Positions 24,401 to 36,400 of a DNA stretch of 64,000 bases are shown here, one piece after another. Location of the stretch: assembly GCA_039621445.1 (NCBI GenBank), contig CP154956.1, forward strand, positions 59,839,178-59,903,177, written 5' to 3'. The DNA is from Euglena gracilis. Taxonomy: Eukaryota > Euglenida > Euglenophyceae > Euglenales. A model generated the notes under the pieces. The model did not search any database. It was given only the letters and a program-made list of their open reading frames with translations, and was not told the origin of the DNA. How positions within the stretch are numbered: position 1 is the stretch's first letter; each line of letters starts with the position of its first letter. A program made the position numbers and the translations under genes.

Positions 24401-27400
24401 TATTCTCCCCCATTCTCCCCTCTGGTGATGTGGGTGATGCAGGATTTTGGTAAACCCCCCCCAAATAATACCCCCCCCCCCCCGGGGGATTATTTTTTCG
24501 CCCGAAGTCCCGGCCCGAGGGGGGGGGGTATTATTTGGGGGGGGGTATTATTTTCCCAAAATTTTCGAAATTTTCCGAAGTCCCGTAAAACCCAAAATAG
24601 CACCCAAAACCGCCCTTTGGGGTCATTTTTTTTGCACTTTCTTGTGAAATTTACCATTTTTGGAGGTCAGATGAGCCAGAAAAATCCATTTTTTCCATAA
24701 TTTGTTGTCAGAAATTGTGATTTTTACCTACATTTTCAGGTCAAAAATCCGGGCCTTCGGCCCGAACCCAGGGGGGGGGGGGTATTATTTCGGCGGCCGA
24801 AGTCGGACCCCAAGGGGGGGGGGGGGGTATTATTTGGGGGGGTATTATTTGGGGGGGGGGTATTATTTGGGGGGGTTTACCCTGAGTTGGGGTTCCAAAG
24901 GACCCCCCCAGTCTTAAAAAAAAACCCCTGGTCGAAATTAAAAAGACAAAAAACGCATTTGGGTGGATGGGCGACGGCCCAAGGATGCCAGAAATGGCTT
25001 TCTTTCCCCAAAGTTTACCCATTTTTGCCAAAATACGACGATTTTTTTTAAAATCAAGGACCGCTTTGTATCAGATTGAGCGCAGTCTGAAGCAAATCCT
25101 TAGTGTGCAATATATAAAAGTCTTTCTTTCCTCTGCAGGTCACAGACAAAGAAGCCATCTCCAAATTCAGGCCGGTGAAACTGGGTTGCTCTGAGGGCTT
25201 ACTCGTTGGCCAGAAGGTAGCTGTGCTCAACGTTTTATGTTCGATTGTGGAAAAGAGGAATGAAAAGGGCAACCCCCCAAATGAAGACACAGCAATAAAA
25301 ACCCCAACAAGCATTTAGCAAATAAAAGCCTCTCCCTGAATTTTTACATGCCTGGAAAATGTGAGTTTTTATCCCTTTTTAGGCAATAATTGCTTTGTTT
25401 CCCTGAGAGATTTGCTTGCAGTGAGAAGAACAAGGATTTGGGACATTTACATATCGATTATTTTCTTGGTCGCAAGTTCCACCAGCAGGCCCAAGAAATC
25501 AACGCCCCTCTCATTAATTAAATGTGCAGTGCCAAAGGGTGCGAATTGCCACACCTCCGAGCCTCTGAAAGTCAAGTGCAAAAAAGGTGCGCACCCCCAA
25601 AACAGCCATTCTATATTGAACCAATCCCAGAGAGTGCTGAAATAAGTGCACACACCTGAGGGTTTGAAACAGGGCGTAGCTTGAGGTGTGCGGCCAGCCA
25701 AGCCCTTTTTCCAGCCCCGGACCCCCTTCCCCTCCCCATCGACGAGTTTAAAATATTTTGGGCATATTTTGGGCAGCTTGATGCCAACGAATTTTTCGCT
25801 TTTGCAGGTGAAAAATGGGCCAAAAATGGGTAAAATTGGTTGGAAGTGGGCTGAAAAAACCCCTGATTTTTTGCATAATTCACGGGGGTGTCAAAGACAT
25901 AGTGTGTCTTGGACTGGACTGGACTTGGGGGGAGGTGTAAAGCCATCCAACATGGTTTTCACACAATTCAAATTCAAAGAAACTTCCGAGAACAGTATTG
26001 TTGAAGTCGCAAAAATACCCAACTGCCAAAGTTTTGATTTTTTTTGTGGTTGCAAATTATTTGATTCTGTTCACCTGACTGATGACAAGATATGTTTTTT
26101 CTCTCAAATCTGATGTTTTGGCCCAATGGCCCAAACATCACCAAAATTGCATAAAAGAGAGTTATTCATTATTGTTGTGCTTTTTAATGGTACCGTTCCA
26201 TTGACACACCGTGTCGTTGACCCCCCCCCATGTCAACGCCAACGCCACATTCTTGGACCATTGGCTTGTCGTGGACGGGGGGGGGGTATGAGATTTCCTT
26301 TGACTTGGAATTTGAGGAAATTGGGCTGAAAACTACAGAGGTTGAATGTCCCCCTGCACAACCTTTGGGCCACCAATTAAGTATGGTCCTTTTTCACTTC
26401 ATTTCATTTCATTTCAGGTTGCAGCCCTTTTTGTTCAACCACCCTGAGCCAATGGTTGGGCTGGGGAAAGTGTGATGTTGTGAACTTATTTGATCAACAT
26501 TTTTCTGTTGGATTGGTGAAAAATGACCCACCTGCATTTATTTCACAGCAAGAAAATTGTCACCATACAGTAATTTTTGGGGTCGAGACAGTGCAGGGGG
26601 GGGGGAAATTGATATCCACAATTTTTCCGCAATTTCCGCAATTTTCCGCAATTTCCGCAATTTTCCGCAATTTTCCGCAATTTTTCCCGAATTTCCGCAA
26701 TTTTTCCGCAATTTTTTTTCCTTTTTTTCCCCAATTTTTTTCCCCCACCACCGAAGACGGAAGATGCAATGAGTTCAAGCCGTTCCACCCAATGTGATGG
26801 TCGTTTAAATGGGGACCACCCAATGGTAAGCAACGCCGGGCCGCCAAGTGGTCAGCACACGTTGGAACTCCTGGTGCAAATTGAGTTCTGCTGGAAGCAG
26901 AACTCAGATTTGATGCTGCTGATTGGTACCTGGAGAATTTTGCCAGCTGGAGTGATTTCATTGCGGAAGAGGTTAAGCGAACTCCATGTACCCCAAAAGA
27001 GGGAGAGAAAGAGAGGGAACCACCTTTGTTGCACAGGGTGAATGAGGTCTTCCAAAAAAAGAAATATCAGTTGTTGTCGAGCTTGGCTTTTGTAACTGAT
27101 CATGGGGCCACATTACAAAAGCCATCAATTTTCCCCTCAAGCAGAAATGTGTATATTCCTGATATCAAATTTTCCGCAATTTTTTCGCAATTTTCCCGCA
27201 ATTTTCCGAAGGCCTCCGATATCAATCCCCCCCCCCTGGAGACAGAAACCAAAACTGCTGTTTAGAGGGGGGGTTTACTGCCAAAAAAAAACAGCCACCC
27301 CGTGTTGGTGGCTGTGGCGGATCAAATGGTTTGCTTATCTGTGGTTGGCGCAAATTTTTTTCTGGACCCCCAAAACTTGCCAAAGAAGCCCATTTTTCGA

Positions 27401-30400
27401 CATTTTTGAGATTTTTCCGAACAAAATCGGCCCCAAAAAAGCACATTAAAACCCCCGTTTCCACCTCGGTGAGCAGTGCCGAAGGAATTTTTTCCCATTG
27501 GGGGGACCCTGGGGGGAGGTCCGACAAGTGGTTTTTCTCCAGTGTCTAGCAAAGTGGAAGCCATTCGACCCCCCCCCCCCCGAGTCCTTGAGCAGAAACC
27601 TTGCCAATTCAAAAAGGCTCATTCCACTAACCTTGACACCTCTGTTTCTGGGTACAGGTTCATTGCTGGAAAGAGTGATGGTTCCAATAACCGGACACCT
27701 CGCCAGGTTTGGGGAGGCGGATTTAAAGCCTTGGTGTTCTCGTCTGACGGCAGGTTGCATGCCACCAGGTGTCTTTTTCACCATGAACCATGAATCATGA
27801 ATGATTCATGGTGTGGAGCCCTGTCCCCTCCCATTGGCCCACAAAGTGCTGGGAATTTTTGGGTAAATGCCCCAAAAGTTTGGACCCTTCGGTGCCCTCC
27901 TGGTGCCCACTGACCCAGGTGGAGGGGAGATGCTTATGATAAAACTGCAACAGCACGGTGTGGTGGAGCACAGAAACCGCATATGATGCCCACAAAGAAT
28001 CGTCAGCTCCCGGTTATCCCAACGTCCAGCCGCAGGGCTGGGGGTGACATATGCGTCTCTTTTTGTCACAGGTACTTGCCATTGGGAACCCATTCAACCA
28101 AGGTGTCCAAATCAGTTCTGATTTTTGGGCGGGGGGTTGTGGTTGTGAGCATCAGTTCATTTAATTGGTGGGTCTCAGACAATCCAGGGGTTTACACCTG
28201 GTTTTCTTTTTGCTCTCGATCCATACATCCTGCTTCTGGCGTCTGAAATCCGTGAGTTTTATATTGTTTTGATTGCCTGTCTGTTCAGCAGCTTCGGAGC
28301 CTCAAAATTTCTGTCTCGGTGGCCATCCTTATTGGGCACCTGACCCTGGCCTGGACCACACTTTGACACAGGGGATCATTTCTGGCCTGGGGCGTGTGAT
28401 CACGTCGCCATCCGGCCGGCCCATTAGCGGTGTCATCCAGACCGATGCGGCCATCAATCCAGGTGTCATTTGCCTGGAATTCACATCCCACGCTGGAAAG
28501 AGGTCCAGGATCCCATTAGCATAGTTGCACAGTTTGGCTGTAACTTTTGTTTTCCCGCCCTTTCAAAAAACAATATCTCCCCCATTGCAAGTTTAAAAGT
28601 AACAACCAGTTATTTTGCATTGATGAGCAATAACCGCATAACCCCCATTCCTGGGGACAGTTTGTCCTCCCCTGCGGTGAATAAAAATGACCAATTGTTT
28701 TCTATCTTTCAAAAACTGAACATATAAATCATGTTCCGCCGTGGCTTTTGCTTTAGCCTGACTTGCAATGAAGGAAAGAATTTGCTTTTACATCAAGGAT
28801 CGCCCTGGTAAGTAGCCAGTTTTTGAATCCAAGGAATTTACTCTTTGTCTTGTTTGTGGAGTCGTGGAGGCGCTTGCTTGTGCTTGCTTGTTTTTTCGTG
28901 GAGTTTTGGCAGAGCCCATCTCTCCCTCTCAGAGAGCACCTCTTTCCTTTGCTTTCATCAAATGGCACCGTTGTTTGCTGACCGTGTCGATCTCAATTTG
29001 GATAGCGGCTTGCTCGCCGGATCGGTCCAAACCCGCGTATGAGTAACGGGCACGTTGGGGCGGGGTCCAAGAGAAGGCGGCAGCTGTTTCCTCTGTTTCA
29101 GCTGTTTCCTCTGCGCCCCAATTGGTCCTCGGTTTCACGATGATGTCCTCTGCAGGGAACAGTGGCGGCCCTCTTCTGGACTCAGCAGGCAATGTGATTG
29201 GGATGAACTCTGCCATCCTGGACCCTACCGGGCAGGGCTCCAACAATGCAATTGTTGGTGGGCAGTTGAGTGTGTGTTTGTGTGTTTACACTGAGGCTGG
29301 TTCACTTGGAAGGGTATTCCCATCCCCAGAACCCTTATTGCCCATGGGAACATCATGGGGAATAGCTTGGGGGGGGGGTCAGGTCAAACCCCCAAGCTAT
29401 TCCCCCATCCCCAAAGCCTGAACACCAGAAAGAGTCATTTTTGGCAATTTTTTTGGATATTCGTTTTTTTTAAAAAAAAATTGAGAATTTTAAGCACATT
29501 TGCCATTATTTTCAACCCCCCCCCCAAAACGTCGTTTTGCAAAATTTTCTGGACATTTGCAAAGGTTGGTGAATTTTAACCAAAGTTCGTCAATTTTTGA
29601 CCTTTTTTTTTGCATTTTATATATATTTTATTATTTTATATATGATTTTATGGTGCTCGAAAATCTGCCCCCATGGAGCTGGAAGTGCAAACTGTCGCAC
29701 CTCATGTATGGTTGCCAATTCTTCTGCTTGGTTGGCCCAAGGAGGAGTGCTGTCGCAGTGGACATTTGCTCCGTCTGGGTTGGGGGGGTCTTTTGGATGC
29801 TTCTTGAAGAGGGCCTAATAATTCTTAGGTTTGATTTTCAGGGGTTAAGTTGGCTACAATAAATTTTGTGTGAGGCGTCACATGAGGTGCCTGAGTGTTA
29901 TTTTTTTGAACGCCTTTTGTTATGCCATTATGGCATTTTCATCTGGTGTGGTTCACAAATGTCCAACTCAAAATGTTGTTTTTTGTATTCCCAGGCAAGG
30001 CTGTATGGGAATCCCCAAATGGGTGGTGGGTGGGTGGGGAGTCCCAGGCCTTCCCATACAGCAGAACAGTGTTCCCAGGTCAAGAAATACGTCCAATGGT
30101 GTTCATATTGCTGACGTTAATAGAAGTTTTTTGAAATTGGAAAGTGAGTCTGCGATGTGTTTTCAGTGAATAACCCATAAAATATTTATCCCCTGGTGAA
30201 ATGGATATGGATGATAGTTTTGAGAGGGACATGAAAGAAGTGCCCTACAATGAGCAATTGCATAGTTCCAACTCAGGTGTTGGTTTTGCCATTCCCATCG
30301 ACATTGTGAAGAAGAGGCTCCTCCTCCATGCCAATTATTTTCTGGTCTATTGCTGGGTGAAGCTGTTGAATGATCTGCAAATTGTTTCCAGTGTTACCTT

Positions 30401-33400
30401 TTTGAACCCCTTGGGAGGTGAATTGAACGCCCGGGTTGGGTCATGGGTTTGGCCAGAGAAATGTGCCCCCCTGGGGCTACTAAGTGAATGATTTCCACCA
30501 TTCTGGGCCAATGTGTCGACAGGTCGATCATCTTATTGCCGGCTTGCCTCATTTTTATAATTTCAAATTCTCTTTTTTATTTTGTTTATTGAAACCCCAT
30601 AACACAAACAGGGTGTCTTGATTTTGTTCTCCTCTCTCTTGCTGTGAAAAGGAAATGCATGTACTGCTTTATTGGGAAAACATACCACATTATTTTGATA
30701 CCGATTCAGAATTTCTCTGCGCAAAGTGGTCCACAGAGAATCAGGCAATGGAGGGTGGCACACCATTATTGCCAGGTTGGATCCAAATGTGGCAAAGGGA
30801 GGTTCTGGAGCCAAAGAACAAAGCCACAAAAACAATAGCAACCATTGTTGCATCGTTTGAATCAAATTTCAATTGATCCAAATGAAACCATCAGCAACTA
30901 GGTAGTTGCTCCAGTACAGGCTTGCTGTTATTGCTGTGCATTGTTTGCTGCTGCTGTGGGATGTTCAAAAGAAAAGGCTTTTGGGAGAAGGACACTCGTC
31001 AGATCTGTTACTTCACAGCTGTTGACGTACTGCCAGGAATGCAAAAGCAGGATATAATGCTTTGTTGTTTTAGAAAGACCCAATTTCTTCATTCGATGAC
31101 ATCCGTGCCTGCGGTGTGCCTGTAATTATTAACCCTGTGCCCCTAGCTCATAGGAGCGACCATTTTGGTTCGGCCAGAATGGTCTTCACAAATTATCGTC
31201 TTGTTTTCTGAGCCAGCATCCCAACCTTTTAGGGAAAGGACTGTATGGGAATCTTGGAACGAGCATAAGTTTCGGGAGGGTCACCTTCTCCACACCACCT
31301 CGCATTTAAACTTTTTTTTTGGTAGGTGTGAGTATTTGCCTGTATGCCAAAAATTTTGTTTTTGGAGGACTGGTTACAGGTTTTTTGAAAGGGTTTTGAA
31401 CTGTTTTGAACCCTCCATTTATTAAATTCCTCAATTTAAGGGCGGCGACTGCGAGAATGGTGTGAATCTCAGAATTTTGACGTGTTGCCAAGTTGTGAAA
31501 CCCTGGGACTGCCCTCCCCGAAGTGAGAAATTTACTAAACTTACTGCCAACCCCCATTTCCTGTGACAACTGCCAGCGGCAGGTGGTGTTCTGGAGGTGG
31601 GGTGGCAGGTACAACCTTTTGCTTGCTTTCTGAGCCCTGCGGCCCGTTGTGTATATTTTTGAATTTGGCTACAAACAGAGTGGAAATGCATATGCAACAT
31701 ATAAATGATGGACTGTTAGAGAATTCCGGTGGTTGATGAGGGGGATACAGAACACAGGAGGATTGCCACAAGCTGCCTGATGAGTTTGGTGGCAAGTTGT
31801 TTTGCCCCTCTGATGTTTAAGACTATGTGACACCCGCACAACAGCAAAAATGATGTCGGTGTCCGCAAATGCGCACATGGACAATGTGCGCATTGGTGCA
31901 CATCGACCTTTTTTAAACCAACCAAGAGCCCCCTAACTCAGTGTGTTTGGAGCTGGAAAATGAATGTGATAAAATTCCATTCTTCTCTTGCCTTGGAAGT
32001 CCCCCGTTGTTGAAGACTCAAAAGAAAATTACTTTTAGTCGATGCACACAATTGTTGCTGTGCAGGTTTGCGCATTGAACGCCCGAAAACAGCACCACAA
32101 GGGCACAAGAGACGACGTAACAGAAACAGGAGGATAGTTGCATTGAAGTGTTGTGCTCAATGTGGTGGTGTTGTAAGTAAGGGGTGTGCGCAAGAAGGTC
32201 AAATAAAGGTTGCCAGTGAATCACAGCAAACCCCCCCCCTAATAGAAGCACGGGGCCGCTAAAAGCGCAGGGTCCAAATGAAAGCGCACCCCCCGCCGCC
32301 AAAGGCGGCGGTCCGCTACAAGCGCACCCCCCATTTTGATGGGATTTCTAAAGGAAATCAACAAAAATCGCGCCGGTAGGGTCCAAATAGAAGCGCACCC
32401 CCCACCGCCAGAGGCGGCGGTCCCCTATAAGCGCACCCGTGCTTCTATTAGGGGGGGGGAGTTATATGGCCCCTTGAACAGCAACATTTTCACAACATCC
32501 ATTGCTGCCAATGTATTGTGCCTCATTTTCTGACTAAAATACTGGGGGTGAAGGACATTTTTAAACTGAATTTTAAGGGAACAACTGGCAATGGCCGTTT
32601 ATTGTGATGTTTTAGGGGCCAAAAATATTTTTTTCATCGTCTCAATTCACCATTCCCAAGACTGGTCCAGGAAGGCTGGTGCTTTTATTATACTTAAATT
32701 CTGCAGAATATGTCGTATTTAAGGATTTTCGGATTGCAGTAATGTCGCACCTTCTAAACGATGTGTGCGTGAATTGCAGTGTGTGCAAATGAGCGAGCCA
32801 ACCAAACAGACCGTCCCAGGGTTCGATATGAGGGCAGGTGGGGGGGTTGCCCTCCTCCGGTCCAGCAGGGGAGGTGGGGACCAACCCCCCCCCTGGTGAC
32901 CAAAAAAAATTTGTCCGCCAAATCGTCCAAAAGTACCATTTTGGGTGCTTCTTTTGACAAAAAATTCCCCAAAATACCCAACATTTCCGGCGCAAAGAGC
33001 CGGAAAGAACAAAGTTGAGCTTTGGGGGGGATTCGGGAACCGCTGGGGCGCTTGGCCGTTGGGGGGGGCAGACCCTCCCTTGGGGGACACCCCCCTTCCT
33101 CTAACCCGTGCACCCTCTTTATATTGAACCTCACTCCCATCCAGTCATGGCAACCGATGGCAAGGTGAAACCTTTCAGCACCACATGGGATGCCCCATGG
33201 AAGAAATGAGGATCCCCTGCAAATTAAAAATATTCAAATTGTGGTATTGGAACAGCAGAAAGAAGCCACAAAGGAGCCACGTTCAAAATAAAGCAACCCC
33301 TTAAATACAAGCACCCTAAGGGCCGATTTTTGGAAATCCCACCGGTTGTCCATGAGTGGGGGCAGGGTTCGATAAGGAGGGTGTACGGGTTGGGGGGGGT

Positions 33401-36400
33401 GTCCCCCCCCTCCTGGAATGGAGGGGTGACAGGTCCGGACACCTCCCCACCGGCCAAGGGGGGTCCGGACTGTTTCTACAACACCTAACAGTCCAAATCC
33501 CTGCTTCCATTTCCGCGTCTTGGGGCAAATTTGCGCAAATGCCCACACGGACAAAAAAAATGTCGCATCAGTGCGAGATCGTTCACCTAAGTTTCTCCCG
33601 GGAGCACCGCTTCCAAAAAAAAAATCGTTGTGGGCATTCATCCCACCACCAGACATTCCTGAAGAGCCCTTCTGGGAGCAGGCCAATTTTGAATCGAAAC
33701 ATTTTCATCATAACCCCCCTCCAAATAACCTGGCGGGGTGCCAGGTTATTGGAACCAACTTTTGGCCCTCCCCCCCCGCCAGGTTATTTGGGCTTTTTTT
33801 TTCAGCGTCGTAAAGGAATTTTGCCTAAAAAGGGGGTGCCAAGTTACTGGAACCATCTTTTTTGCCCCTCCCCCCGCCAAGTTATTTGGCCACTGCCAGG
33901 AGCAAGGGCCCCGCCAGGTTATTTGGGGGGGGGTTACTCCATTTTTTTCTGTTTCTCTCTCCCTCCATCAAACCAAAATCAACTTGGTGTCTTTCAATGA
34001 GTATCATGCTGCTTTGGTTGGTGTGCACAGATGCGAAAACCGACCGAACAGACCAGTTGCAAATTTTGTGAAAAATGCAGCACCTGACAAGCCTCAGCTT
34101 CTAAACCTCTCTTCGATATGAGAGCAGGTGGAGGGGTCGCCGCTCCCCCGGTCCCAGGGTCTTGTGCAGTGGCGTGGTCCAGGTGACCAAAAAAGATTGC
34201 CCCCCCAAAACCGTCCGAACTTTTTTGGGCAAAAATTTCCAAAAATACCAAAATTTCCAAAAAAAATTCCGGCACAAAAAGCGGGAAAAAAACGTTTGTC
34301 CTGGGAACCCCTGGGGTCAAGGTGTTACCGCAGCCTACAGGGTATGTAACATTCAGCATGTGTGTTTGGGACTTTTCTGCAAGAATTGGACTCACAAGAG
34401 GCCACACTGATACACAATATGTGCAAGGTATGTGTTTCTTCATTCTGGTATGTGTCCTGCAGCAATGTACCATTCAGGGTTTTTTTTTTTAGTCTTGGAC
34501 CCCCTATCCTAAGGGGGGGGGTTAGGGTGGCTGGGTCCCTTGACCCCCCCGGGGGTGGGGGTCAGGGCTGGTGGGTATATCTTTTTCGGCGCCGAAAATT
34601 TTGAAAACAGTGCTATTTTTAGCATTCTTGGCCATTTTCGGGCAAAAGTGGGTGGGTCCCCCGGGATCCCCCCCCCTCCCCCGGGGGGGGCCCACCCCAG
34701 GGGGTGGGTGGGTGGGTGCCAACCCCCTCCCCCCCCCCCGGTCTTAAAAAAACCCCTGGTACCATTCCTACATTGCATTCCTGTTTGTGGCCGTGTTCTT
34801 CGCCCTGTCTTGGGGATTTCCATCGCCCCTGATGCCACTCTACAATCATTGAATGTGGAGGTGTGCCCATTGTGGAATGGATGCCCGCAGCAATCGGCAA
34901 GGTCATTTACGTCCTTTCCTCTCCCTCCAGCAGAAGGTTGCCCAAAGCTTGGATTCATAATGTCTGATTGTCTGAGACTCTATAGAGCATAACTGAAGGT
35001 TTTACCCTTTTGTGCCATGTTGAAGATGTGGAAACTCCAGAGTTGCGTGCAGGGGGGGTTTGGTTACCCCCTCCCTTCCCCAAATATTTTTCTCATGTTT
35101 TTGATGATATTATCATTATTTATTTCAAGAAAACCCACTGAAATAATCAGTTTAGAAAAATGAGGACAATCTTTCCCCTGATGCTTTGCAAGCCTTCTGT
35201 GGAGACTCAAAATGTTGTTCTTTTTCGATCAATGTTGAAAGAAAGGAGATTAAAAGAAAAACTTGAATATTCAATCAATCAAAAAAGGGCAACATAAAGA
35301 GCAGCAGATGCGGAAAAAGAACAGGAAAGATGAGGAAACAGAAGTGACTCGTATCATTCTGGTTTGATTCTTTTTAAGCTTGTTGCTTCTCTCCACAGGG
35401 GGTTTTGGTTCTGGATGTCCCAAGGGGGAGTCCTGCTAATAAAGCTGGCATCCGCCCCAGTCAACGAGATGAAGAAACTGGCCGCCTCATCCTTGGGGAT
35501 ATCATAGTCGCTATCAACGGTTTGCTCTTGTTGGATCCCCATTTCTCCATATTGTGCCACTACCAGCATGTCTACCTCTGTCTCCCATTGTCCACCATGT
35601 TTGTTTTTCTCCACAGGGAAGAAGGTGTCATCAGCAGGGGACTTGTTTGCCACGACCAAGCATCATCCAACCAAAGAATGCAAAAGCATATTTTTGTAAG
35701 TTGTTTGTGACCCCGGGTTACGGGATCTGGTTTGGTGTTTGGTCCAAGGTGGAGCTCAGCAGTCAAGGTTTTGTGTGTAAATAAATGGGTCCACAAAGAG
35801 CATTTTTTTTATGTTTTTAAATCAACAGTGTTGCCATGCGATACTCATTATGGATTACCCTCCTCTGCCAAATACACCCTCTTTATATCGAACCTTTGGC
35901 AAAACCCGAAGGATTAGACACTGGCTTATTCTTCCGACCAAGGGGGGGGTCAATTGAATATGTGAAACTCAGCACAACCAGCCTTTTGAGCTGTGGCCAG
36001 AAATTATATCCAGCATATTCAGCAATTTTTTGTTGTTCCGGGTTATTCACATTTGTCCAAGACCTGAGTATCCCCCCTCTGTTCAACACATACAACACAT
36101 GACGGCCTCCAGAAGAGAGGTAAAAATGTTGAGAAACGGTATAAAAATTGCAAAGAACCAAGCGTTGTGCAAAGAAAATACGTAATGAGTATCTGCAGTG
36201 GGTAATGCATGTATCGTTTTTATAATAGTGCGTCTTGTCAGTGACCCCCCCCCACCTGCCAAGTGCAAGGGGCACGGACCGACCCCTGGGTGGGGGCAGG
36301 GCCCCCAGATGGTCAATTTTTTTCCCTTCCTGTGCTTTGCACCAAATATCTCTTTTCATTTTTTCATGGCAGATTTTTGCCCAAACGTGGCATTCTGGCA

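Noticed and set aside
28273-28524. A long uninterrupted frame through the Deg1 GLDHTL region
   Set aside because: The upstream part ([13 protein letters not shown]) adds about 20 residues absent from the family and has no paired acceptor. It is intron.
30519-30580. Exon reading [11 protein letters not shown] after a CGACAG acceptor, at first taken as the Deg1 helix after IPIDIVKK
   Set aside because: It has no usable donor and cannot join [10 protein letters not shown]. The SQLLTY exon at 31013-31030 fits the family sequence and has a perfect stem with the next exon's intron end.
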